From assembly GCF_028368995.1 (NCBI RefSeq), contig NZ_JAQNDL010000001.1, forward strand, positions 62,001 through 126,000: a stretch of 64,000 nucleotides of DNA, written 5' to 3'. Each line of letters starts with the position of its first letter. Position 1 is the first letter of the stretch. The position numbers and the translations under genes are program-made. This document shows positions 9,966 through 17,519 of this stretch, in pieces. Source of the DNA: Nannocystis bainbridge. GTDB taxonomy: Bacteria > Myxococcota_A > Polyangia > Nannocystales > Nannocystaceae. A model generated the notes under the pieces. It saw only the letters and a list, made by a program, of their open reading frames with translations, did not search any database and was not told where the DNA came from.

Positions 9966-12197
9966 GTGCCCGAGACGGAGCCCCCAGCGCCCGCGCGTGG
10001 TTCGCCCCCCGACCCCGCCGCGGCCTCCGGCAGTTCGCCTGCTGCGCGGCTGACCGGCGCCCACCGGCTCGTCAGCGCCGAGACCACCGGCTTCTTCGAC
10101 GCCCTGCCGCACGGCACCCTGCTGATGCGCCTGTGGGCCCGCTTCGGCCTGCTCATGGGCCAGCAGCTCGCGCGGGTGGTCCAGGACGACCACGTGTTCC
10201 TCCTCGTGATGGCCGCGGTGGTCGGCACCACCAGCGGCGTCGCGGCCGGCGCGTTGCTGGCGTGGATCGAGTACGCCTTCCGCCTGTTCCCGCGGCCCGA
10301 GGAGAGCAGCGCGCTGGTCCGCTGGGCCGCGGTCATCGGCGTCCCGGTGCTCGGCGGACTCGCGGCCGGCGGCCTCCAATTCGTGCTCCGCCGCCTGCTC
10401 CGCCAGGCGCCGGTGCTCGGCATCCCGGGCGTCATCGAGGCCATCGCGCGCAAGCAGGGCACGATCCACGGGCGCCAGGCCGTCGTCGTCGGCGTCGGCA
10501 CCGGCATCACCATCGGCAGCGGCGGCTCGTGCGGGCACGAGGGTCCGAGCGTGGCGATCGGCGCGGCCGTGGGCAGCAGCCTGGCGCGCTTCTTCGGCCT
10601 GCGGATGCGCTGGCACCTGGCGATGGTCGGGGCCGGGTGCGCCGGCGGCCTCGCGGCGGCCTTCAACGCCCCGCTGGCCGGGGTCGTGTTCACCGTCGAG
10701 ATCGTGTTCGGCGGCGCCATCGGCGGCAACATCGGCACCATGTCGGTGTTCGTGCCGCTGATCGTCGCCGCGGTCGCCGGCACCTTCACCTCGCACGTGA
10801 TCCGCGGCGAGCACCTGACCTTTGCGACAGTCGAGCACGGCGACGCCGGCCTCGCGGAGATGGGCCTCTTCATCGCCCTCGCCGCGCTCGCCGGCGTCAT
10901 CGGCACGCTCATGGGCCGCGCCGTGCTGGGCACCACCCGCTGGTTCCAGCGCCTCAAGGCCCCCGAGCTGCTCAAGCCGGCGCTCGGCGCCCTCGGCGTC
11001 GGCCTGCTCGCCGCGATCGTCTCCAACGACATCCTCGGCGCCGGTCATGCCACCGTCAGCGAGGCGCTGCAGGGCTCGCTCGGCTGGCAGATGGCGCTCG
11101 CGCTGCTCGGCCTCAAGCTCGTCGCCACCGCGATGACCGTCGGCAGCGGCGGCTTCGGCGGCGTGTTCATGCCCTCGCTGTACATCGGCGCCTGCCTCGG
11201 CACCGTCGTCGGCGCGCTGGCCCAGTTCGCGCTCGGCCCCGCCGCCGAGTCGACCGGCTCCTACGCGCTCGTCGGCATGGGGGCGATCTTCGCCGCCACC
11301 ATGCACGCCCCGCTGACGCCGATCGTGATGATCTTCGAGCTCACCCAGGACTACGAGATCATCCTCCCGCTGATGCTCGGCTGCATCCTCGCGGTGTTCG
11401 TCGCCCGCCGCATGACCCCGCGCAGCCTGTTCCAGGAGGCCCTGCACCAGCAGGGCGTGGTGCTCGGCCACGAGGCCGAGGTCGAGGTGATGAAGCGCGG
11501 CCACGTCGCCGACCTCATGCGCCCGCCGCCGCGCGCCCTGTCCGAAGGGACAGCCGCCGCCGAGGTCCGGCGCGTCGCGCTCGACGAGGGTCGCTCGCCG
11601 TTCGTCATCGACGACACCGGCGCGGTGGTCGGGTGGATCGACGCCGACCTGCTGGCCAAGCGGGTCCTGCACGGCGACGTCGCCCCCGAGGCCGCCGCGC
11701 GCGACCTCATGTCCGACGTCCAGCTCGCCCTGCTCTACCCGACCGACACCCTCGCCGGCGCCATGCTGGCCTCCGCGCGCTGCAGCGCCGAGGTCTTGCC
11801 GGTCGTCGATCCCGAGCGGCGCCTCGTCGGCGTGCTGCGCCGCGGCGACCTGATGGCCCACTACAGCGACAAGGTGCTCGGCCAGCAAGAAGAGGCCGTG
11901 CACATGCACACCACCGGCGGCGGCGCCCACGGCCACGAGGTCGGCCTCGGCAAGGGCATGATCCTCGATCACATCATCGTCGGTCGCCGCTGGGCCGGCC
12001 GCACCCTCGCCGACCTCGCGCTGCGCTCGCACACCGGCGCCACCGTCGTCGAGCTGTTGCGCGGCGAGGCCCCGCTCCCGCTCGACCCCAACGCCCCGTT
12101 GCAGCAGGGCGACGTGCTCGCGGTCGTCGGCACCCGCGAGCAGATCCTCGCCGCCCGTCGCATGAGCCCCACGCGCCCCGGCGCGCCGGTCGGCTGA
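9966..12197 (+). CDS. CLC-family chloride channel/antiporter with CBS pair and RCK_C domain
   Basis: This 743-residue membrane protein belongs to the CLC family of chloride channels and H+/Cl- exchangers. After a Pro-rich 40-residue N-terminus, residues 60-490 form the CLC core, with GHEGPSVAIGA carrying the gating glutamate of the GxEGP motif and GSGGFGGVFMPS matching the GxFxP motif. Two CBS domains (about 505-620) and a C-terminal TrkA-C/RCK_C domain (about 655-735) suggest nucleotide or ion control. The GTG start is preferred because a TATCTT box lies 8 nt upstream; the alternative TTG at 9948 overlaps that box. One palindromic unit is translated inside the first CBS region. The gene stands alone. 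Confidence 0.93.
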   Translation: MPETEPPAPARGSPPDPAAASGSSPAARLTGAHRLVSAETTGFFDALPHGTLLMRLWARFGLLMGQQLARVVQDDHVFLLVMAAVVGTTSGVAAGALLAWIEYAFRLFPRPEESSALVRWAAVIGVPVLGGLAAGGLQFVLRRLLRQAPVLGIPGVIEAIARKQGTIHGRQAVVVGVGTGITIGSGGSCGHEGPSVAIGAAVGSSLARFFGLRMRWHLAMVGAGCAGGLAAAFNAPLAGVVFTVEIVFGGAIGGNIGTMSVFVPLIVAAVAGTFTSHVIRGEHLTFATVEHGDAGLAEMGLFIALAALAGVIGTLMGRAVLGTTRWFQRLKAPELLKPALGALGVGLLAAIVSNDILGAGHATVSEALQGSLGWQMALALLGLKLVATAMTVGSGGFGGVFMPSLYIGACLGTVVGALAQFALGPAAESTGSYALVGMGAIFAATMHAPLTPIVMIFELTQDYEIILPLMLGCILAVFVARRMTPRSLFQEALHQQGVVLGHEAEVEVMKRGHVADLMRPPPRALSEGTAAAEVRRVALDEGRSPFVIDDTGAVVGWIDADLLAKRVLHGDVAPEAAARDLMSDVQLALLYPTDTLAGAMLASARCSAEVLPVVDPERRLVGVLRRGDLMAHYSDKVLGQQEEAVHMHTTGGGAHGHEVGLGKGMILDHIIVGRRWAGRTLADLALRSHTGATVVELLRGEAPLPLDPNAPLQQGDVLAVVGTREQILAARRMSPTRPGAPVG
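11537..11553. repeat. Single palindromic unit in the CBS region of the channel gene
   Basis: CCTGTCC-GAAG-GGACAG lies in frame in the linker entering the CBS domains and encodes ALSEGTA. Confidence 0.75.
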
Positions 12198-12215
12198 CGT
12201 GTCCCCGGGGACAGC
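12198..12215. repeat. Single palindromic unit right after the channel stop codon
   Basis: CGTGTCC-CCGG-GGACAG begins at the base after the TGA and could act as a 3-prime hairpin for the channel transcript. Confidence 0.75.
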
Positions 12216-12324
12216 TCCCCCGCCGCCGAGATGCACCGAAGGACAGGCCGCGTGCGACGAGTCGCACGGGCGCTGTTCGACCGACCACCCGCGCTTCTTC
12301 GCCCCGCCCGTCCCGCAGGCGCGC

Positions 12325-12330
12325 TACCCT
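12325..12330 (+). promoter_or_regulatory. TACCCT -10-like box, 6 nt before a GTG start
   Basis: TACCCT matches TANNNT and lies 6 nt before the GTG of the DUF985 gene, the spacing expected for leaderless initiation. No clear -35 element is visible. Confidence 0.45.
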
Positions 12331-12336
12331 CGGCCC

Positions 12337-12816
12337 GTGCCGCACGACCCCCAGGCCTGGATCGACGCGCTCCGACTCGTCCCGCACCCCGAGGGCGGGC
12401 ACTACCGCGAGACCTACCGCGCCGCGCTCGGCGTCGTGCGCGACGGTCAGCCGCGCACCGCCTCGACCGCGATCTATTACTTGCTCCGCCACGGCGAGCG
12501 CTCGCGCCTGCACCGGATCCGCAGCGACGAGCTCTGGCACTTCCACGCCGGCGACGGCCTGCAGGTCCACGTCTTCGCCGACGACGGTCACAGCGTCCTG
12601 CGCCTCGGCCTGGACCTCGCCGCCGCCGAGGCCCCGCAGCAGTGGGTCGCCGCCGGCGCGTGGTTCGGCGCCGAGGTCGAGCGGCCCGGCGGCTGGGCCC
12701 TCGTCAGCTGCACCGTCGCGCCCGGCTTCGAGTTCGCCGACCTCGAGTTCGCCGACCGCGCCGCGCTGGTCCGCGCCTTCCCCGAGAGCGCCGACATCAT
12801 TACCCGCCTCACCTGA
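12337..12816 (+). CDS. DUF985 cupin-fold protein
   Basis: The 159-residue protein matches the DUF985 (cupin_5) family in length and motifs: LVPHPEGGHYRETYR at the N-terminus, STAIYYLL, SDELWHFHAGD and a C-terminal APGFEFADLEFAD. The family folds as a small beta barrel and is thought to bind a small ligand such as a sugar, but its reaction is unproven. I chose the GTG where the family similarity begins and where a TACCCT box lies 6 nt upstream; the 46 codons before it include palindromic repeats and look untranslated. It is monocistronic, with a repeat-rich gap after it. Confidence 0.88.
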   Translation: MPHDPQAWIDALRLVPHPEGGHYRETYRAALGVVRDGQPRTASTAIYYLLRHGERSRLHRIRSDELWHFHAGDGLQVHVFADDGHSVLRLGLDLAAAEAPQQWVAAGAWFGAEVERPGGWALVSCTVAPGFEFADLEFADRAALVRAFPESADIITRLT

Positions 12817-12910
12817 GCCGCGCGCGCCTCGCCCGGGCTTCCCACGGCGCGGACGATCGCAGTCACCGCTCACAGGCCTCAGGCTAGCGAACGCGCGAAC
12901 GCAACTCTCG

Positions 12911-13087
12911 GCGAGCGAGCTCCGCTCTTCGACGCGCGAGCCGTCACTCCCGGCCACGCCTCTCGCGCTCGACGAGCGAGCGCTGCCATCGACCGCGCCC
13001 TCGTCGTCACCTCGCGGTCCCACTCCCCTGGCGCGAACGCGGTCACGCTCACGCTCGACGAGCGAGCTCCGCTCATCGACCTGCGAG
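12911..13087. repeat. Three direct repeats around GAGCGAGCTCCGCTC
   Basis: Copies begin near 12911, 12969 and 13053. Two carry GAGCGAGCTCCGCTC, itself nearly palindromic, then TTCGAC or ATCGAC and GCGAG. The middle copy is diverged (GAGCGAGCGCTGCC). They fill part of the 497-bp gap between the DUF985 and ExbD-like genes, which otherwise holds nothing I can identify. Confidence 0.6.
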
Positions 13088-13270
13088 CGCAGACCCTCGC
13101 GCCCACGCATCACTCCAGTCGCGCGCCACCGACCTCGCCGATCGCTCGGCTGAAGATCGCGGTCACGCGCCACCCCCGTTGAATATTCCCCGGGAACCTC
13201 GCCCCCGGCCCGCTGTCTGCCCCTCCGAAGCGACGCGTGCGGCCGATGTGCGGCCGCGATGTCCGTCGCT

Positions 13271-13289
13271 ACATGTCCTTTGAGACAGT
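13271..13289. repeat. Palindromic unit before the ExbD-like gene
   Basis: CATGTCC-TTTG-AGACAG lies 12 bp before the GGAGG ribosome-binding site of the ExbD-like gene. Confidence 0.7.
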
Positions 13290-13313
13290 TGCATCGCCGT
13301 GGAGGATCCCGCC

Positions 13314-13826
13314 GTGCCCACCCGCAAGCCGACCGAGGAAGAGACCGTCAACGCCGACCTCCTGCCCGTCATGAACGTCATGTTCTTGCTGATCCCCGCC
13401 CTGCTGTTGGCGATGGAGTTCGCGAGCATGGCCCAGATCTCGATCGCGGTGCCTCGCACCGTCAGCAGCCCGACCGCCCAGCCGCGAGACCCTAGCCAGC
13501 CCGAGCTCGGCTTCAAGGTCACCATCGGCAGCGACGGCTTCCGCACCCGCTCCGGCGGCGCCGACGCCGGGCCAGGCGCGATCCCCATGAGCGGCGGCGA
13601 CTACGACTACGCCGCCCTCGCCACCGCCGCCCGCGACCTCAAGCACCTGTTCCCCGCCGAGTCGACCGTCACGATCACCGCCGAGGGCGACGTGCCGATG
13701 GACGTCCTGGTCCGCACCATCGACGTCCTCCGCGGTGACCGCTGCAAGCTCGGCGGCGTCACCCGCGGCGAGCAGCCGGGCGACGAGTGTCTGTTCTGGT
13801 CGCCGGTGATCGAGAGCGTCGGCTGA
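13314..13826 (+). CDS. ExbD/TolR-like inner-membrane protein
   Basis: The 170-residue protein has the ExbD/TolR plan: a short cytoplasmic N-terminus (TRKPTEEETVNADLLPVMNVMF), one membrane helix near residues 19-37, and a periplasmic domain with FKVTIGSDGF and a C-terminal DYDYAALATAARDLK...STVTITAEGDVPMDVLV segment. ExbD-type subunits couple proton flow to TonB- or Tol-type work together with an ExbB partner. No ExbB/TolQ gene is adjacent, so the partner must be elsewhere. I chose the GTG 8 nt after GGAGG; an in-frame GTG five codons earlier overlaps that site. The single Asp that carries protons in ExbD is replaced or shifted (LPVMN), so coupling is uncertain. Confidence 0.72.
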   Translation: MPTRKPTEEETVNADLLPVMNVMFLLIPALLLAMEFASMAQISIAVPRTVSSPTAQPRDPSQPELGFKVTIGSDGFRTRSGGADAGPGAIPMSGGDYDYAALATAARDLKHLFPAESTVTITAEGDVPMDVLVRTIDVLRGDRCKLGGVTRGEQPGDECLFWSPVIESVG

Positions 13827-13892
13827 GCCGCCGCGGACCCTGGACCTCGCGCGCAGGACGACGCGCGAGGTCCTTCGGGCGCCGAAGTTGGA

Positions 13893-13971
13893 CATGACCC
13901 AAGGGACAGCCCATCCGCGGGTCGTCTCGTGACCTCGATTTGTCGCGTCACTCGCTTGTCCCGAAGGACAT
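13893..13971. repeat. Two palindromic units in a convergent gap
   Basis: CATGACC-CAAG-GGACAG and CTTGTCC-CGAA-GGACAT lie between the convergent ExbD-like and ferredoxin genes and could end transcripts from either side. Confidence 0.7.
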
Positions 13972-13988
13972 CCGGCGAGCGCCGCGCC

Positions 13989-14324
13989 TCAGTAGTCCTC
14001 GACCCACTCCGCGATCGGTGTTTCCTCGCCGACGTGGCGCTCGAGAATGACCATCGCCTTCTCCTCGGTCACCCCGGGATAAAAGCCGGGCCCGCTCACG
14101 TCGCGCGGCTCTTCCTCGCCCTTCTCGTTGGGGGCCAGCGGCCGCACGAACACGTTGGGCCCGTCGCTGCAGCGGCCGAAGCAGTTGTAGGCCACCACAT
14201 GGCAGCGGGCCTTCAGCCCGGGATCGGCCGCGACCCCCGCCTTGAGCAGCGTCACCAGGCGATCGCTTTCGTGGGTGATGCCGCAGCTCGGGCCGTCGCA
14301 GACGAGGATCTGGAACCTACGCAT
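13989..14324 (-). CDS. Thioredoxin-like [2Fe-2S] ferredoxin
   Basis: The 111-residue cytoplasmic protein has the thioredoxin-like ferredoxin fold related to the NuoE C-terminal domain. The cluster ligands are visible as Cys9 and Cys14 (CDGPSC) and Cys48 and Cys52 (CFGRC), the usual Cx4C plus Cx3C pattern of small relatives. The segment after it, GPNVFVRPL, is typical of the family. It probably carries electrons, with no adjacent redox partner to name. A long frame continues upstream but is antisense to the Clp-like gene; the family start at MRRFQILVCDG fixes the beginning. It is divergently placed, 96 bp from the Clp-like start. Confidence 0.88.
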   Translation of the reverse strand: MRRFQILVCDGPSCGITHESDRLVTLLKAGVAADPGLKARCHVVAYNCFGRCSDGPNVFVRPLAPNEKGEEEPRDVSGPGFYPGVTEEKAMVILERHVGEETPIAEWVEDY

Positions 14325-14385
14325 GACGCCCGGGCCTTGTAGCGAACAACGCCCAGGCCCCGCAAGTCGCCCGTCTGCCGGTTTT

Positions 14386-14414
14386 TTGGCGGTCCGGCGC
14401 GCGGCGAGTAGCGT
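14386..14414 (+). promoter_or_regulatory. Promoter of the Clp-like gene (TTGGCG-17-TAGCGT)
   Basis: A -35 TTGGCG and a -10 TAGCGT are separated by 17 bp, and the -10 lies 6 nt before the ATG. This arrangement predicts a leaderless transcript. Confidence 0.6.
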
Positions 14415-14420
14415 CGCTCC

Positions 14421-17072
14421 ATGATCGGACCCACGGAGCCTGGCGTGCGCAGCGGCTCGCGCCGAACCTCGCCAGCCGCGCCGCGGGCCGGCTGCTCGTG
14501 CGAGCTGCTGCTCTCGCTGTGCGCCGCCGACTCCGTCCAGGGCGTCCTCTCCGCGCACGGGCTCGACGTCGCCCGCCTGCGCGCCGTCGTCGACGAGCTC
14601 CACGCCGAGGTCGAGACCGAGCCGGCCGACTGGCGCCTGCGGATCACCCAGCGCGGCGGCCGCGCGGCCGATCCCGACCTCGATCTCCTGCTCGCCCTCG
14701 TCCGCTCCGCCGACTCCCACGCCTACCAGCTGCTCGAGCGCGCCGGCGCCGCCTGCGGCGCCCTGCGCAAGCTCCTGATCGACCGCCTGCGCGCGCTCGA
14801 GGCCGCCGCGCTCAATGGGACAGGTCCTTCGCGCCATGTCGGATCGGCCATGTCCTCCGAGACATCCGCCCCGCGGCGCCCCGTCGTCCAGCGCATGTCG
14901 ACCGCCCGGGCCGGCGAGCGCCCGGTCCGGCGCTCGCTCGCCGACGCCCGCCCTGCTGACCTGTCCCCGAGGACATCTCAGGCCGGCGACGCCCCGCGCC
15001 CGACCCGCGGCGGCGCCCGCACCTGGTCCGAAGACCAGGAGCGCGCCCGCCCCGTCCCCGCGCGCCCGACCGACGTCCGCACCTGGCCCGTCGACCACCC
15101 CGCGCGCGTCCGCCTCGACGCCAGCGACGGTTCGCCGGCGCGCGCTCGCCTCGAGCCTCGCACCTGGCCCGAAGACCAGCCCACGCGCGCCCGCCTCGAC
15201 GCCGCCGGCGACGGCCCGCGCGCCCGCACCTGGCCCGAAGACCAGCCCGAGGCCCGCCCCGCTCGCCGCACCGCACGCGAGCAGCCGCGCCTGCTGGCCC
15301 GCACCGATCCTCGCCCCGGACCCGCTACCGCCCTGTCCCCGCGGCCAGGTCCCAACGCCCAGGTCGCGACCGCCGTCGAGCCCGAGCCGCGCCTCGCTCC
15401 GGTGTCGCAGCCCGAGCCGCGCAACCACCGTCTGGCCCCGCTCGACCCGTCGGCCCTGCCGCCGCTGCACGGTCGCGAGGGCGAGCTGGCGCGCCTGGCC
15501 GACGCCGTCCTGCGCCGCTCGCCGCGCCCGCCGCTGCTCGTCGGCCCGCCCGGCAGCGGCCGCACCCTGGTCGCCAAGCACCTCGCCGGCCTGCTGCACC
15601 AGCCGGTCTTCTACCTGTCCGCGACCCGCTACGAAGACGAGGACGGCCTGCGCGCCGACCTCGCCGCCGTCGCCAAGCAGGGCGGCGTCGCCATCCTCGA
15701 CGACCTCGATCGGCTCGGCGGCGACGGCCCGCCGGCGCTGCTCGGCGCCCTCGCCAAGGCCTGGTCTTCGGGACAGCCGCCGATCGTCGCCGTCGCCTCG
15801 CCCGAGGGCCAGGCTCGCCTCGGCGCCTGGGCGCCCGGCCTGACCGCCGCGCTCGACCTCGTCACCCTCCAGCCGCTCGAGGGCGACGACCTGCGCGCCG
15901 CCGTGGCCGCCGCCGCGCCCGCGGTGCTGGCCCAGCATGGCCTGTCTCTCGGGTCAGGTGGCCGCCTGGCCGAGCTCGTGCGCCTGGCCGACCGCTTCCT
16001 CGCCGGCCTGGCTCAGCCCGGCCGCAGCCTCGACCTGCTCGACCTCGCCTGCGCCCGCACCGCCCGCGAGGGCCGCGGCAGCGTCCAGCGCGACACCTGG
16101 ATCGACATCGTCTGCGAGCGCAGCGGCGTCCCGCGCGAGCGCCTCGAGGGCCAGGGCCACCAGGACATGCTCGAGCTCGAGGCCGAGCTCGCGCGCAAGG
16201 TCGTCGGCCACGAGCACGCGCTGTCGGCCGTCGCCCAGCTGATCCGCAGGAACCGCGCCGGCTTCGGCTCGCAGCGCCCGATCGCCACCGTGCTGCTGCT
16301 CGGCCCCAGCGGCGTCGGCAAGACCGAGATCGCCAAGGCCCTGTGCGGGGCCCTGTTCGACCGCCCCGACGCGTTCGTCCGCCTCGACATGAGCGAGTAC
16401 GCCGAGGCCCACGCGGTCGCGCGCATCGTCGGCGCCCCGCCCGGCTACGTCGGCCACGAGCAGGGCGGCGCGCTGACCGACCCGCTGCTCAAGCAGCCGC
16501 ACTGCGTGGTCCTGCTCGACGAGATCGAGAAGGCCCACCGCGACGTCCACCAGCTGCTGCTGCAGGTGTTCGACGAGGGCCGCCTCACCGACGGCCGCGG
16601 CCGCACCATCGATTTCCGCCACGCCGCGATCCTCATGACCTCGAACCTCGGCGCCGGCTGCCTCGACGCCACCGGCGACGCCCGGCTCGACGAGGCCCGC
16701 GTGCTCGAGGCCGCCCGCGCCGCCTTCCCGGTCGAGCTGTGGAACCGCATCGAGGCCCCGCTGGTGCTCCACCCGCTCGGCGAGGCCCACCTCTCCCGGA
16801 TCTGCGCCCGCCTGGTCCGCGCCTCCTCCGACCGCCTGCTGCGCGAGCGCGGCATCCGCTACCGCCTCACCGACGCCGCCACCCGCCACGTCGTCGGCCT
16901 GTGCGGAACGGACATGTCCCTTGGGGCACGTCCCTTGCGACATGTCCTTACGCGCAGCGTCGAGGCCCTGCTCGCCGACGCGATCCTGCGCGGCCAGATC
17001 CGCGCCGGCATGCAGGTCGAGGTCGACCTCGATCACGCCGGCGCGCTGATGCTCCTGGCCTCGCGCGCCTAG
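14421..17072 (+). CDS. Clp/Hsp100-type double AAA+ ATPase with altered NBD1
   Basis: The 883-residue protein has the ClpA/ClpB plan. Residues 25-130 resemble one Clp N repeat. Residues 140-340 are a disordered Pro/Arg-rich linker with imperfect repeats of RTWPEDQ. The first AAA domain has Walker A GPPGSGRT at 375-382, where the essential Lys is Arg, and Walker B VAILDDLD. The second has an intact GPSGVGKT near 628-635, VVLLDEIEKAH and LMTSNLGA, then the small domain with GARPLRHV. Clp proteins unfold substrates or drive secretion; no ClpP-binding loop is evident, so a disaggregase or type VI-like role is possible. Palindromic arrays lie in the N-terminal linker and in the second small domain. 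Confidence 0.85.
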   Translation: MIGPTEPGVRSGSRRTSPAAPRAGCSCELLLSLCAADSVQGVLSAHGLDVARLRAVVDELHAEVETEPADWRLRITQRGGRAADPDLDLLLALVRSADSHAYQLLERAGAACGALRKLLIDRLRALEAAALNGTGPSRHVGSAMSSETSAPRRPVVQRMSTARAGERPVRRSLADARPADLSPRTSQAGDAPRPTRGGARTWSEDQERARPVPARPTDVRTWPVDHPARVRLDASDGSPARARLEPRTWPEDQPTRARLDAAGDGPRARTWPEDQPEARPARRTAREQPRLLARTDPRPGPATALSPRPGPNAQVATAVEPEPRLAPVSQPEPRNHRLAPLDPSALPPLHGREGELARLADAVLRRSPRPPLLVGPPGSGRTLVAKHLAGLLHQPVFYLSATRYEDEDGLRADLAAVAKQGGVAILDDLDRLGGDGPPALLGALAKAWSSGQPPIVAVASPEGQARLGAWAPGLTAALDLVTLQPLEGDDLRAAVAAAAPAVLAQHGLSLGSGGRLAELVRLADRFLAGLAQPGRSLDLLDLACARTAREGRGSVQRDTWIDIVCERSGVPRERLEGQGHQDMLELEAELARKVVGHEHALSAVAQLIRRNRAGFGSQRPIATVLLLGPSGVGKTEIAKALCGALFDRPDAFVRLDMSEYAEAHAVARIVGAPPGYVGHEQGGALTDPLLKQPHCVVLLDEIEKAHRDVHQLLLQVFDEGRLTDGRGRTIDFRHAAILMTSNLGAGCLDATGDARLDEARVLEAARAAFPVELWNRIEAPLVLHPLGEAHLSRICARLVRASSDRLLRERGIRYRLTDAATRHVVGLCGTDMSLGARPLRHVLTRSVEALLADAILRGQIRAGMQVEVDLDHAGALMLLASRA
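14818..14869. repeat. 14-bp-period array inside the Clp-like gene, N-terminal part
   Basis: Unit starts at 14821, 14835, 14849 and 14863 encode the segment GPSRHVGSAMSSETS at the border of the N domain and the disordered linker. A further unit (CCTGTCC-CCGA-GGACAT) starts at 14960. Confidence 0.88.
16910..16950. repeat. 14-bp-period array inside the conserved D2 small domain
   Basis: Unit starts at 16913, 16927 and 16941 encode TDMSLGARPLRHVLT. The GARPLR part is a conserved Clp motif, so here the repeat coincides with an essential protein segment. Confidence 0.85.
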
Positions 17073-17506
17073 TCGAAGACCTGCGCTCGTCTGCGCCGCT
17101 CGCCGACCCGAGGGCCGGCGCGTGCACGCGGTTCGCCGGGCCCTGCGCCGCGAGCTGCCGCCCTCCGGCGTCTCGCGCTGCAATCGCCCGCGACGGCGAC
17201 ACCCGGGCGATCCCGGCCCTCGTCGACGCCGACGCCCGCGCGCCCGTGGCCTTCGCAGCTCGCAGCCAGCTTCCGCCAGCGTGCGCGCTTGCATGCGCGC
17301 GTCCTGTCTCGACCCCTTCCACGGTCCTCGCCGCGCTCGCGGCTCGCCTGCTCGCCTGCGCGTGAAGCCCCGCGAGCGCTCGCGGTGACCGCGCGAAGAC
17401 GCCGCCGAAGCCACCGCCACGGACCCCCGCGACCCCCCGTGAAACGTCGTTGTGCGGGCTGCCAGCGACCGGCCCGTGGCCCCTGGTAGAAGCGAGCAAG
17501 GCCGGA
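17073..17506. other. 434-bp gap without a recognisable gene
   Basis: The region after the Clp-like gene is GC-rich and has no reading frame with protein-like composition, no hairpin with a T-run, and no copy of the 14-bp palindromic repeat. The only signal found is the TATTTT box at its right end. Confidence 0.6.
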
Positions 17507-17512
17507 TATTTT
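17507..17512 (+). promoter_or_regulatory. TATTTT -10 box for the pseudo-receiver gene
   Basis: TATTTT stands out in very GC-rich DNA and lies 7 nt before GTG 17520, supporting a leaderless transcript and that start. A weak -35 candidate, CTGGTA, is 18 bp upstream. Confidence 0.5.
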
Positions 17513-17519
17513 GGCCCAC

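Noticed and set aside
9951..12236. Minus-strand 761-codon frame antisense to the chloride channel
   Set aside because: Same composition bias; the plus strand has all CLC, CBS and RCK_C motifs.
12231..12887. Overlapping Arg-rich frame across the DUF985 gene
   Set aside because: It is the +2 frame shadow of the DUF985 protein and has no domain.
17122..17388. Small open frame in the gap after the Clp-like gene
   Set aside because: Arg/Pro-rich, no ribosome-binding site, no similarity to any family, and other frames in the gap are equally open.
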